From the NCBI RefSeq assembly GCF_017874215.1, contig NZ_JAGGLB010000016.1, positions 148,122 through 212,121 of the forward strand: a stretch of DNA of 64,000 nucleotides, read 5' to 3'. Origin of the DNA: Paenibacillus eucommiae (GTDB lineage Bacteria > Bacillota > Bacilli > Paenibacillales > NBRC-103111). A program made the translations under genes and the position numbers. Of this stretch, positions 1 through 9,429 are shown piece by piece. Under the pieces are notes generated by a model. The model did no database searches. It was not told the DNA's origin and saw only the letters and a program-made list of their open reading frames with translations. Position 1 is the first letter of the stretch. Each line of letters starts with the position of its first letter.

Positions 1-264
1 GCGAACGGTTTGACCTGTATGACTATGAATTTCATGAATGTGATGCGGAAGCAGGAAGGAGGCTACCCCAGGGCGAAGCGTGTGTTTTTTTCCATTGATG
101 CTCTCTATGCCGCTCCCTTCAATGACGAATGAAAACTCAACAAAATCGTGGTGATGCAAAGGGGTTTGATCTGTAATATCATGGACGCCAATGTAAAAGG
201 GCAGAGATCCTTTCTGGGTATCCAGATTGATCGTTACATCTATATGCTCGGGAATAATGGTCAT
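1..264 (-). CDS. AraC-family transcriptional regulator, N-terminal part (3' end outside window)
   Basis: The first 88 codons of a gene read leftwards and run off the window edge. The ATG at 262-264 is preceded by GGGAGGAG at suitable spacing. The peptide has the cupin-type sensor fold pattern of AraC/XylS regulators: a histidine triplet in TPLHHHDFVE, the FSFVIEGSG strand, a glycine turn, then an LRPG turn and the LLPHHIHEIHSH metal- or sugar-site-like strand. In this family the arabinose-binding-like N-domain senses a carbohydrate and a C-terminal double helix-turn-helix binds DNA; that C-domain is not in the window. It diverges from the large SLH/DUF4838 gene starting at 533, so local control of that gene is a reasonable inference. 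Family is fairly sure; ligand unknown. Confidence 0.8.
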   Translation of the reverse strand, partial: MTIIPEHIDVTINLDTQKGSLPFYIGVHDITDQTPLHHHDFVEFSFVIEGSGIESINGKKHTLRPGVASFLLPHHIHEIHSHTGQTVR

Positions 265-532
265 TTGTTGCTCCTCCCATTGCAATATCGGCTCATGTTC
301 CCTAATTCCTGAGGCTTATTTGGCCAAGGTTCTATAGTGTCAGTAAAATGCTCGCTTTTGACACCTGTTGCAACTGCTTTCATTCTATCATATAAGTGAT
401 GACGAAGAGAAGATGATTCCGAAAGGAGGCTACAGGGTTTTTGAGGGGTCAGGGAGGATTGAGCAGAGCAGGATTGGCAGCGTCATTTGGTGGACCATCA
501 TTTTTATATACCCATATTATTGGAGGTGCAGT

Positions 533-3500
533 ATGATTATAGTTCCTAAAAAACTCAGCAGAACGATTATTCTTCTGTTGGCGTTTTGTCTTGTTTTTAC
601 TTCATTTGGCACATCAGTGGCACCAGCTTTCGGTGCAAGTTCAGACTCTAGTCGTGATGTTTCTGTTTCTTCACCTGCATTTTCCGATTTAAGTGGACAT
701 TGGGCAGAGAAGCAGGTGGAGAAATGGGTCGAAGACAGGCAGATTGAAGGCTATGAAGACGGCACATTCAGACCTGATAACAAGGTAAGCCGGGGAGAAA
801 TATTTGCTCTGATCAACCGGTCCTTTGAATTTACAGCCGCCGCCGATATCCGTTTTTCAGATCTTGACAGCTCATACTGGGCCTATGGTGATGCAGCCAA
901 AGCAGTTCAGGCCGGTTATGTGCAGGGCTATGCCGATGGTACAATCGGAGCGAAGCGGTCGATCAGCCGGCAGGAAATAGCTGTCATGATTGCCCGGCTG
1001 CTTGATCTGAGCCAGCAAAGTACTGAAAAGATTGAAAGCGGTTTTACAGATGCAGGGCAAATTGCTCCATGGGCAGCTGAAGCTGTTGCAGCGGCTGCCG
1101 CAGTCAAGGTGATGGAAGGCTATCCAGACAAAAGCTTCCAGCCTAGCGCTTCCATTACACGGGCAGAGGCAGTCGTGACGTTGGAGCGGGCGCTTAAGCT
1201 GAAGGCCCAGGAGACACTGGTCTACAGTAAAGCAGGTACATACGGGCCTGTAAGCGGTGTTCAAACGATACAAGGAAATGTCGTTGTTGAAGTGCCGGGC
1301 GTAACTCTGCAAAATATGGAGATCAAGGGCAGCTTGCTGCTTGCAAAAGGAATTGGAGAAGGAGATGTCACGCTTCAGCAGGTGACTGTGAAAGGCACAA
1401 CTACGATTAACGGAGGTGGCAGTAACAGTATTCATGTGGCAAACAGCTTCCTGGCTTCCGTTATCGTAGATAGGGCTGAAGGGACTGTACGGATCGTCTT
1501 AGAAAATAACGGAAAAATTGCGGCGATCAGAGTTAAGTCTTCTGTAATTCTGGAGCAAGCCCAATCAGATACCGGTATCGGATTTGAACTCGTTCAAATT
1601 ATGGAAACCCTGAAGAAGGGGGTGACGGTTGTCCTGAAGGGGCACTTCAATCAAGTGGAAGTGACGGACCCGGATGTGACCATCGAGCTTCTGAGTGGAA
1701 AGATAGAGAAATTGAAGATAGGTGAGCAGGCACAAGGGAGCAGCTTGAAGGTGGCGACAGAAGCGACAATTGTTGACATTATCCTGGATACGATTGTAAA
1801 GGTGCTGGGCCAGGGAGTGATCCAGACTGCAACGGTGAATGAGAAGGCGAAGGGCAGTGAGTTTGAAAAGCGGCCTCAGCAGCTCAAAGGGGCAGGTGTG
1901 TCCAATTCAGTTACTTCAGGATCCGCAGGAAACGGTGGGAATAATGGAACACCAACGCCAACGCCAACCCAAACACCGGGACCGACGCAAACACCAGAGC
2001 CGACAGAAACACCGGGACCAACCACAACGCCGGAGCCAACTCCGATTGTTATCGTCTCGGTTATTGCTTCTAACGGGAAAGTAGATGTAGCCTTGGATGG
2101 AGTCCAGGCTGCCGAACCCGTGTTAAGTGATTTTATCGTAGAACAAATCATCAATGGAGGAAGCCCTGTTATCGTGTCACCTGTCAAGCTAAAATGGGAC
2201 GAAGCAGTTAAAGAAGCCTCCCTTACCATTCCACCTGTTGCTGCAAGCGGGGTAGCGCAGTCAGTCCTCTATCGGGTTAGCTATCTAGGAACAGCTGCAG
2301 TGGATTCCGCAGCCTTTGTGATTCCGGCAGGAACTCAGATTGTTGCGAACGGTCAAGCCCAAGCGGTCGTTGTTATTCCTTCTGATTTGCCGTTGGCCGT
2401 TGACCAGATCCCGGGGTGGTTTTCCCATAATACGTTTCTAAAAGGGAACGTACGGGTGACCGATATCAGGCATAATAGCGGCAGCAACAGCCTGCATATC
2501 AACGATGACAATGAATTTAACTATACGGTGGAAAGCAACCTGATGGAGGTTACTCCAGGAGTCAGTTACACGGCAAGTGCTTACTATTATCTGGAATCAG
2601 GTGAATTGAACCCGGCTTTAATCATCTATTTTTACGATGCCAATAAAACCTTGCTGACATATCCCGCTGTTGTGGGCATAACGGCTGAACAATGGGAGAA
2701 GCTGACTGTTACGGGAAGTGCCCCCCAAAATGCCAAATATGCATCGGTTGTAATGCAGTCTGATTCTATCGGAAGAAGAAGTGTATACTTTGACGATATC
2801 GAGTTTAAAGAAACGAGCGGGAATGTCTTAACTGTAGAGAATCCCGGATTTGAGCAGGATTCTAGCATCGCAGCTGAAACATTAGTCAAGTATATAAATA
2901 AATCTACTGGAGTCGAGCTGCCCGTTGTGACCGAAGAACAATTGCTGGAGGAGGAATGGCAGAATACAGATCATGTTCGTATTTATGTTGGCGGAGGTGT
3001 TCCTTCGGAAGAGACCTCACTTCATCAATTATTGGGGAGCCTGAATAGCGAGGGCTTTGTTATTCAAACAACGGATGATGTGATTAGAATTTCGGGTTCT
3101 ACCAGCTGGGGAACAGAGTTTGGAGTGTATGAATTTTTGGAGCGTTATTTGGGGATTCGTTGGCTGATGCCGGGAGAAGATGGCGAGCATGTGCCTACCC
3201 GTAATGCTATCGTTCTGCCGCGCGAAACGGTCAGTGATGAGCCAACCTCACAATCCCGTCATATTTTCTGGATGGAAACGCCAGCAGAGAATCCGGAGTG
3301 GCTGCGCTTGAACCGGATGCACGACAATATTCAGTTCCATCATAATCTGGAGCACCTATTCGATCCTGTTGTATTTGCCGATCATCCGGAATATTATCCC
3401 GGTAATGTGGTACCCGAGCCTGGAAGCTTTGAATGGAATCCATGTTTAAACTCGGATACGGCAGCGGCAGCGGTTGAAAGAATTGTAGAGTATTTCGAAA

Positions 3501-6500
3501 AGAACCCGGGGGCTACCTCGTTTTCTCTGGGAGTGACGGATAGCAGGGCACACTGTGAATCGGACCCGTCACATCCAAATTATCCCGGAGCAGATCACCT
3601 AAATTCAGTAGGCTTGCTGAATATGTCGGATTTATATTATCCTTGGGTGAATGAGATTGTAGAAGGTGTACTGAATTATCATAACGGTACAGCACAGGAA
3701 GGGAAGCTTGCTGATAAATACTTCGGTATGCTGGCCTATGCCCAAGTGTATGATCCGCCGAAGAACGAGGATGGATCTCCTTATAAGCTGCATCCTAACG
3801 TAGTCCCCTATATCACGGACGACCGGTTAACGTGGCTGGATTCGGATATAGATGCCGAGGCGCAAATACTGATGGATAAATGGCTGCAATCGGCGACCCA
3901 TATCGGGTTCTACGAGTATTTATTCGGTTCACCTTATAATTTACCACGAATGTACTTGCAGAAGATGGCGGACAATTATAAATATGCTGAGGAGAACCGC
4001 GTAATCGGGCATGTAGCGGAATGGCTACCGAACTTTGGTGAAGGGCCTAAGCTGTGGCTGGCAGCCAAAATGCAGTGGAATGCCGACCAGGATGTCGATG
4101 CCTTGACCGAGGAATGGTATGAGACTGCTGTCGGGCCGGATGCAGCTCCTTACCTGCAGCAATATTACGAACACTGGGAGGAATTCTGGACTACGCGCAT
4201 ATTTGAATCAGACTGGTATTTACAATGGAAATACACAAAGCCTAGATCCAATTATTTGAATATTTATACGCATGAGTATTTAACGATGATTACGAAGGAA
4301 GAGCTGCAAGCTGCTCGTGAGTTGATGGAGCAAGTGGTTAATGAGGCGCAGACGAAAGGAACCGCAGAGCAGCAGAAACGCGCGGCTTATCTGATGGGGA
4401 CCTTCGAATTCTATGAGGCATCAGCACTGAGCTTCCCGCGTGAGGATGAAGTGGAGCCACCGGTGAATGAAACCGAAGCCTTGGCCATGCTCGCAGATTT
4501 CAAATTAAGCCTGCAGAAGGCCGCAGAGCGTAAGCAGTATATTGAAGCGAATCAAATGAGATATATGCAGATGTGGGATGGTGTACAGCAGGTTCTGATG
4601 AATGCTTTGCTAAGCTATGTAGAGGCTCATGAAGACGAGAACGGTATCATTCGCGGGGAAATCAATCAGATTCTGGCTGAGCATCCGGGAATGATCAAGC
4701 ATCCGGCTTATGCCGTCAAAACGACTGCAAGTAAAGATATCATTTTGCAATCATTGGATTTTGAACAAGGTCCTTGGGTAAACGCTAAACCGTTTAACGA
4801 TTTTCTGATTACACCATCCAAGGAGCAGCCAACAGCGGAAACAAAGGTGCGCCTGCTGTGGGATGATGCGTATATATATGTAGGATATGAAAACTTTGAT
4901 CCTAACATTAGCGGGATGATTACGAATGATGCTATCAATTCTGCTATTAATTGGTGGAATGGGGCAACTCCGGACTCGGTGGAAACCTTCCTTGGAGATA
5001 CGAAAGTGATGTATAAAGGATTTTTCAGCAATTTTAATGATAAGAAAATAGGCTTTACCATGGGTGTCAACCCGCCGACAGGCAGACAGGCGGCACCGGA
5101 TATGCCTTGGGAAGTCCGGTCCCAGGTATACAGCGACCGATGGAATACGATACAGGCGATACCATTCAGCAGTATCGGGATCGATCCGGATCAGGTTTCT
5201 TCGCTGATGGGATTCTTTTTGCGGAATTATCATGGCGGACCTCCGTATTTTAGCTGGTATGGCGGTAATACATGGGCAACCGGAGATTTTAATATGATTT
5301 ATTTGGAAGACCAGCCAAGTGGAGAAGATGTATTTGCAGTTGCAGTGAATGGCAAGCTGACCGTTAAATTGCCTGCCGGGTCTACAGAGCCCTCATCAGG
5401 GGACTTCAGCATCGAGCGGGTTGTTAACGGGGGGACAGCAGAAGCGGTAACGGCGGCGGTCCAGGCATGGAGCTCCGAAACCGGGATTGCTGAGCTAATA
5501 GTTCCAATCCTGGCTGCAGCTACGACCGATCAATCGGTAGTATACCGGATTAGCTATAAGGGCGGGTCAGTAGTTCAAGCCCCTGCCTTCGTGATCGCGG
5601 CTGAACAAGAGAGCCTTGTTATTGTGGAAGAGGGGCAAGCCCGGGCGATTGTAGTCGTGCCGACGCCAACTGATGATAAGATTGCGGGCTGGAAGCTTAC
5701 ACATCCTATTAATGAGATGGTAGCAGGCAAGATGAAGGTTGTCTCATCCAGGAAAGCCAGCGGAAGTTACAGCGTTCATATTAATGATGAAAATATTTGG
5801 CCCAAGCAGGTGCAGGGTTTGCAGACGAATTTTATACCCGTAACTGCAGGAGAAACTTATACGGCCAGTGCAAAGACTTACAGTGAATCCGGATCCTTGC
5901 CGTTAATTCTAATTATTTATTATGATAGTCAGTATAATACGATTACGGCAGCTTATAAAGAAGGCGGAATTCAAGGTGAATGGGCCGATATTTCATTAAG
6001 CCTGTTTGCTCCGGCCAATACCGCATACGCTTCGATCCAGCTTTTCTCGGATTCAGACGGAATTCGCAATATGTACTTTGACGATATTCAATTCAAGGAT
6101 TCGAGCGGTCAGGATCTGATTCTGGAAAACCCGGGATTTGAACAGATTTCGAGCAGCGCTGCAGATACATTGGTTGATTATATCAAGCAGTCGTCCAATG
6201 CTGAATTGGAGATTATAACCGAAGAAAGGCTGCAGCAGGAAGCAGCGCTTTATCAAGACTTGATCCGGATTGAAGTAGGAGGCAGCGCCCCTACAGGAGA
6301 TACTGGGCTTGATCTGAAGCTGGGTCAACTGGTGAATGATGAATACGTGATTTGGGTGAAGGGCAGGACGATCAAAATTATGGGATTGACGGATGCAGGT
6401 ATAGAAGCCGGGGTAAGGGCATTCTTGGAACGCTATCTGGGCGTTGTCTGGGAAACTCCGGAAACACCTGAGGTTATCCCTGCTCATCCGACCATAACGA

Positions 6501-6514
6501 TTCAGCCGGACTAA
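533..6514 (+). CDS. SLH-anchored, secreted DUF4838-type multidomain protein
   Basis: About 1,993 residues. ATG 533 is chosen because TGGAGGTG lies just upstream and a clean signal peptide follows (KK, hydrophobic core, AFGA); the frame stays open to 368 but that extension is not signal-like. Domains in order (approximate residues): three SLH repeats 48-225 (GHWAEKQVEKW, GYEDGTFRPD), a beta-helix-like segment 232-452, a Thr/Pro linker 472-504, a beta-sandwich 506-601, a carbohydrate-binding-like module 602-772 ending in YFDDIEFK, a GH67-N-like domain 776-890 (TSWGTEFGVYEFLERYLG), a DUF4838-like region 840-1340, a CBM9-like sandwich 1407-1599, a second sandwich plus binding module, and a second GH67-N-like domain at the C-terminus. 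The SLH repeats should hold it on the wall polysaccharide. Activity is unproven; glycan binding or hydrolysis is inferred. Confidence 0.85.
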   Translation: MIIVPKKLSRTIILLLAFCLVFTSFGTSVAPAFGASSDSSRDVSVSSPAFSDLSGHWAEKQVEKWVEDRQIEGYEDGTFRPDNKVSRGEIFALINRSFEFTAAADIRFSDLDSSYWAYGDAAKAVQAGYVQGYADGTIGAKRSISRQEIAVMIARLLDLSQQSTEKIESGFTDAGQIAPWAAEAVAAAAAVKVMEGYPDKSFQPSASITRAEAVVTLERALKLKAQETLVYSKAGTYGPVSGVQTIQGNVVVEVPGVTLQNMEIKGSLLLAKGIGEGDVTLQQVTVKGTTTINGGGSNSIHVANSFLASVIVDRAEGTVRIVLENNGKIAAIRVKSSVILEQAQSDTGIGFELVQIMETLKKGVTVVLKGHFNQVEVTDPDVTIELLSGKIEKLKIGEQAQGSSLKVATEATIVDIILDTIVKVLGQGVIQTATVNEKAKGSEFEKRPQQLKGAGVSNSVTSGSAGNGGNNGTPTPTPTQTPGPTQTPEPTETPGPTTTPEPTPIVIVSVIASNGKVDVALDGVQAAEPVLSDFIVEQIINGGSPVIVSPVKLKWDEAVKEASLTIPPVAASGVAQSVLYRVSYLGTAAVDSAAFVIPAGTQIVANGQAQAVVVIPSDLPLAVDQIPGWFSHNTFLKGNVRVTDIRHNSGSNSLHINDDNEFNYTVESNLMEVTPGVSYTASAYYYLESGELNPALIIYFYDANKTLLTYPAVVGITAEQWEKLTVTGSAPQNAKYASVVMQSDSIGRRSVYFDDIEFKETSGNVLTVENPGFEQDSSIAAETLVKYINKSTGVELPVVTEEQLLEEEWQNTDHVRIYVGGGVPSEETSLHQLLGSLNSEGFVIQTTDDVIRISGSTSWGTEFGVYEFLERYLGIRWLMPGEDGEHVPTRNAIVLPRETVSDEPTSQSRHIFWMETPAENPEWLRLNRMHDNIQFHHNLEHLFDPVVFADHPEYYPGNVVPEPGSFEWNPCLNSDTAAAAVERIVEYFEKNPGATSFSLGVTDSRAHCESDPSHPNYPGADHLNSVGLLNMSDLYYPWVNEIVEGVLNYHNGTAQEGKLADKYFGMLAYAQVYDPPKNEDGSPYKLHPNVVPYITDDRLTWLDSDIDAEAQILMDKWLQSATHIGFYEYLFGSPYNLPRMYLQKMADNYKYAEENRVIGHVAEWLPNFGEGPKLWLAAKMQWNADQDVDALTEEWYETAVGPDAAPYLQQYYEHWEEFWTTRIFESDWYLQWKYTKPRSNYLNIYTHEYLTMITKEELQAARELMEQVVNEAQTKGTAEQQKRAAYLMGTFEFYEASALSFPREDEVEPPVNETEALAMLADFKLSLQKAAERKQYIEANQMRYMQMWDGVQQVLMNALLSYVEAHEDENGIIRGEINQILAEHPGMIKHPAYAVKTTASKDIILQSLDFEQGPWVNAKPFNDFLITPSKEQPTAETKVRLLWDDAYIYVGYENFDPNISGMITNDAINSAINWWNGATPDSVETFLGDTKVMYKGFFSNFNDKKIGFTMGVNPPTGRQAAPDMPWEVRSQVYSDRWNTIQAIPFSSIGIDPDQVSSLMGFFLRNYHGGPPYFSWYGGNTWATGDFNMIYLEDQPSGEDVFAVAVNGKLTVKLPAGSTEPSSGDFSIERVVNGGTAEAVTAAVQAWSSETGIAELIVPILAAATTDQSVVYRISYKGGSVVQAPAFVIAAEQESLVIVEEGQARAIVVVPTPTDDKIAGWKLTHPINEMVAGKMKVVSSRKASGSYSVHINDENIWPKQVQGLQTNFIPVTAGETYTASAKTYSESGSLPLILIIYYDSQYNTITAAYKEGGIQGEWADISLSLFAPANTAYASIQLFSDSDGIRNMYFDDIQFKDSSGQDLILENPGFEQISSSAADTLVDYIKQSSNAELEIITEERLQQEAALYQDLIRIEVGGSAPTGDTGLDLKLGQLVNDEYVIWVKGRTIKIMGLTDAGIEAGVRAFLERYLGVVWETPETPEVIPAHPTITIQPD

Positions 6515-6540
6515 TGTTGGAATTGAAGCTACAAAAGAAG

Positions 6541-6573
6541 AAAGCCTGCGGCTAACTCCGCAGGTTTTTCTTT
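6541..6573 (+). terminator. Rho-independent terminator after the first SLH/DUF4838 gene
   Basis: CCTGCGG at 6545-6551 pairs perfectly with CCGCAGG at 6558-6564 across a six-base loop and is followed by TTTTTCTTTT. It lies 27 bases past the stop codon at 6514, so the large gene is probably transcribed alone. Confidence 0.85.
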
Positions 6574-6700
6574 TACAATGAGCACCGATAGTTAAATAAA
6601 TCCGTTTACGAATAGCTGATGCATGCGATATGATGATAGTGGTTAATATTACCAGATGATATTGGCATCCACGTGTGTGGTGCTCAAGGAGGAGAATTGA

Positions 6701-7111
6701 ATGCCAATTCAGCAATTGGGGAGTGTGTTCTTACCCGTCAGTAATTTAGAACAATCCATAGTATTTTATACAGAAATTCTTGGACTTGTTTGTCGGGGGA
6801 TCGAGGACTGGGGCGATGGCAGCAGGGGGGCGACCTTGTTTTGCGATCCTCATCCCGATCATGCGGCACTGTTAACCTTGGCGGAGATGAAGGGATCAAT
6901 CCCAGTTTACGAACGCCCTGTATTCAATTTCAAGTGCATCAGTGTTCCGGAAATGCATGCCGATTTAAAGCTGAGAGGGTGCCGCGTTACTGAGCTTGAG
7001 TCGTGGGATTCTCCCTGGAATCATCATGTGCTGTTCGATGTATTTGATCCGGATGGGCATATGATTAACATGATCGATATGGTACCGATTAAAGATGTAC
7101 AAGCTACATAG
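6701..7111 (+). CDS. VOC-superfamily (glyoxalase/bleomycin-resistance-like) protein
   Basis: 136 residues, a normal length for a single-chain VOC protein. AAGGAGGAGA precedes the ATG. The N-terminal half shows the first beta-alpha-beta-beta-beta unit (GSVFLPVSNLEQSIVFYTEILG) and the C-terminal half the second (HHVLFDVFDPDGHMINMIDM), with the DPDGH turn typical of the family. VOC proteins bind a metal or small ligand and include dioxygenases, glyoxalases and antibiotic-sequestering proteins; substrate cannot be told. A weak sigma-A-like promoter (TTTACG at 6605, 18-base spacer, TATGAT at 6629) lies upstream. It is separated from the preceding large gene by a terminator, so it is probably a single-gene unit. 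Confidence 0.8.
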   Translation: MPIQQLGSVFLPVSNLEQSIVFYTEILGLVCRGIEDWGDGSRGATLFCDPHPDHAALLTLAEMKGSIPVYERPVFNFKCISVPEMHADLKLRGCRVTELESWDSPWNHHVLFDVFDPDGHMINMIDMVPIKDVQAT

Positions 7112-7249
7112 AGTATTAAATGCCAAAAAGGGCTGCCTCATGGCGGCCCATTAAAGTGCTATTGGCAGTAGTTTAGTGGATAATCTTCATCTATGTTATT
7201 AGGCTAACTCTACGAATCTTTCTAGACATCATGTGGAATGAGGAAAAGA

Positions 7250-7828
7250 ATGAGTACATTTATTAGATCCTTAATGAAGGTCCTGATAGGACTTATACCT
7301 ACACTTTTTATGTTCTATATTTTAATTGAGCTGTTTCCATACACAGGATTAGGGAGAATTGTTGCTTTACCATCTATTTTTATTTTAAACACCATCATTA
7401 TAGTTTTGGGAGTCTACATCACTCACAGATTAAATAGAAAGCGCCTTAGCTACACGTTGGCGTGGTTTACAATTTTGCTCTTAACCGTGCTGAATACCAT
7501 TGTGCTTTATCCCCAAGAGTTTAGCCCAAGCGTTTCTAAGCAAGTATGGTATAGTATTTCAGCTATTAAAAATTTTGATGATTCGCCAATAAAAGATATG
7601 AAATTACCAATTTCTCATACCAATGAGGGTGCAAACGAAAAATATATTGTAGCGTTGTATAAATACAGACTACAAATTCCCTTGGATGGTTCTTATTTTA
7701 TTTATAGAGAGTATAAAAGTGATATGAGTAGCAATGATACTGCAATAAAAACTATAGAGGACATTCCAACAAAACTAAAGGGTCATCATAAACTGATCTG
7801 GTGGTTTCTTGAAACAACTAGGAGATGA
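7250..7828 (+). CDS. Uncharacterised membrane protein
   Basis: About 192 residues from ATG 7250, which has GAGG (7240-7243) at a six-base spacing; an in-frame ATG at 7238 would add four residues but has no good ribosome binding site. Three hydrophobic helices are visible: VLIGLIPTLFMFYILIELF, then PSIFILNTIIIVLGVYI, then AWFTILLLTVLNTIVLY, followed by a soluble, charged tail of about 100 residues. Charges at the N-terminus (RSLMK) suggest that end is cytoplasmic, which would place the tail outside. I recognise no family. The gene is AT-rich compared with the SLH genes and begins the accessory stretch running to about 14 kb. Confidence 0.6.
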   Translation: MSTFIRSLMKVLIGLIPTLFMFYILIELFPYTGLGRIVALPSIFILNTIIIVLGVYITHRLNRKRLSYTLAWFTILLLTVLNTIVLYPQEFSPSVSKQVWYSISAIKNFDDSPIKDMKLPISHTNEGANEKYIVALYKYRLQIPLDGSYFIYREYKSDMSSNDTAIKTIEDIPTKLKGHHKLIWWFLETTRR

Positions 7829-7989
7829 TGAGCTGTTAATCTCTAAAACAGAATAGTTGATTAAAATTAAATTGTATCTTGAGTTCCTTTCAGAAAAATC
7901 CTACTATTGGAGACACAATTGGATCCTTCACCCATGAGGGGTCCTATCAGTAACTACCTAAAGAAGAATAATTATTCGGAGGTGTAAAA

Positions 7990-8985
7990 TTGGCTTTATT
8001 TCCTGCAGCATACTCACTATTGTCGACAGCGGCGATATTATCTCATATAAAAAATAATTATGTGATCCATAAACCAGTTAGTTTCCAGTACTTCCTTAGA
8101 GGAATGAACGATACTTATGTTTTAGTAACTGAGCAAGCCAAATATATCTTTAGAGTCTATCGTGCTGATAGGAGAAATCATTCAGAAGTTGCTTTTGAAT
8201 TAGATTTATTGAATGATCTCCATGCGAAAGGTGTAAACGTTTCAATACCAATTTTAAAAAAAGATGGAACTTTTATAAATGAATTTTTCGTGCCCGAAGG
8301 TGTAAAGTATGGGGTTATGTTTAGTTTTGCTGAAGGCAATGAAAAGCCTATACATTCCGTAGAAGATAGTTTTTTATTTGGAAAAGGGGTTGCGCAAATT
8401 CACAAAGCTGCTGACAGCTTTAAAAGTGAACACGTAAGAGCTGATCTTGATTTTGAGCATCTGATTGAAGGGCCGCTTAGTACAATTAAATTACATATGG
8501 CACATCGTCAAGAGGATTATGATTTTCTTTATGGACTTGCTATGCGATTAAAACAGAAGATTATGGACCATCTGGGAAAAGGTTTGGATTGGGGAATATG
8601 TCATGGGGATTTACATGGCAATACAAATGCAGCCTTTACGGATGATGGGCAGCTGACGCATTATGATTTCGATATTTGTGGGTATGGATGGCGAGCCTAT
8701 GATATTGCTGAGTTTAGGTTGGCTAGAGAAATCCATAGTAGAGACAATAAAGATGAAGTTGAAAGGCTTTGGGCAGCTTTTCTGGATGGATACAGGGACA
8801 TTAGACATTTTAGTGAAAATGATGTTGACGCCGTGCCTATATTCGTTGCGCTCAGACAGCTCTGGCTCTTTGGTTTGTGCTTAAGTGAAGCAGAGTTTTC
8901 AGGAATTGCTGATTATGATGCTGGATTTATAGATAGTAAGGTGGCTTATTTCAGAAATTTAGGTGACATATTTAAAGATTGCTAA
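7990..8985 (+). CDS. APH/choline-kinase-fold phosphotransferase
   Basis: 331 residues beginning at TTG 7990, which follows CGGAGGTG with good spacing. The C-terminal lobe has the catalytic loop ICHGDLHGNT (HxDxxxxN type) and the metal-binding YDFDICGYGWRAYDIAEF segment, a form seen in homoserine-kinase-II and RdoA/SrkA-like kinases. The N-lobe shows GMNDTYVL and the ATP-binding YIFRVYRA strand. The enzyme should transfer phosphate from ATP to a small hydroxyl compound or protein in the cytoplasm; the acceptor is unknown and antibiotic resistance should not be assumed. The HIT-family gene starts 24 bases past the stop, so the two are probably co-transcribed. Confidence 0.8.
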   Translation: MALFPAAYSLLSTAAILSHIKNNYVIHKPVSFQYFLRGMNDTYVLVTEQAKYIFRVYRADRRNHSEVAFELDLLNDLHAKGVNVSIPILKKDGTFINEFFVPEGVKYGVMFSFAEGNEKPIHSVEDSFLFGKGVAQIHKAADSFKSEHVRADLDFEHLIEGPLSTIKLHMAHRQEDYDFLYGLAMRLKQKIMDHLGKGLDWGICHGDLHGNTNAAFTDDGQLTHYDFDICGYGWRAYDIAEFRLAREIHSRDNKDEVERLWAAFLDGYRDIRHFSENDVDAVPIFVALRQLWLFGLCLSEAEFSGIADYDAGFIDSKVAYFRNLGDIFKDC

Positions 8986-9009
8986 ATAAATGTTAAAGAG
9001 GCGATGCAA

Positions 9010-9429
9010 ATGTCTTGTTTTATCTGTGATAAACATGCTGGCATTACTAATCACCAACCACCTGGGGGGTATATTTATGAAGATGAGCACTGGATGGTCT
9101 GCCATTTTCCTGCGGAACAATCGGTTGTGGGACAATTAGTGATAGAATCTAAGCGGCATTTTCTTGATTTTGCTGATATGACTGATGAAGAGGCGGCATC
9201 GTATGGTTTCTTGGTTAAAAAACTGTATGCCTTTATCAAACAGATAACGGGTGCGGAACGTGTTTATTCATTGGTGACGATCGATGGTGTCCCGCACTTC
9301 CATGCACACTTCATTCCTCGTACGAGTGATAGCTTAACCAAAGGTATTAATTACATTTCACAGGAAAAGTCATGTGACGAAAAAGACGCAATAGAAATAG
9401 CTCAGAAGCTGCATGCTATGTTCAATTAG
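9010..9429 (+). CDS. HIT-family nucleotide hydrolase/transferase
   Basis: About 139 residues. AAAGAGG at 8995-9001 is best spaced for ATG 9010 (MSCFICDKH); the in-frame ATG two codons earlier lies too close to it. The C-terminal VPHFHAHFIPR is the histidine-triad signature (HxHxH), in which the last histidine attacks the alpha-phosphate of nucleotidyl substrates. The N-terminal CFICDKH and the strand around WMVCHFPAEQSVVGQLVI fit the HIT fold. It follows the APH-fold kinase gene by 24 bases. Its last eight bases overlap the 3' end of the convergent ada gene. Substrate unknown. Confidence 0.85.
   Translation: MSCFICDKHAGITNHQPPGGYIYEDEHWMVCHFPAEQSVVGQLVIESKRHFLDFADMTDEEAASYGFLVKKLYAFIKQITGAERVYSLVTIDGVPHFHAHFIPRTSDSLTKGINYISQEKSCDEKDAIEIAQKLHAMFN

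Noticed and set aside
7130..7149. Hairpin GGGCTGCC/GGCGGCCC after the first VOC gene
   Set aside because: No T run on the plus strand; the T run lies on the minus strand, where no gene ends. Too weak to call a terminator.
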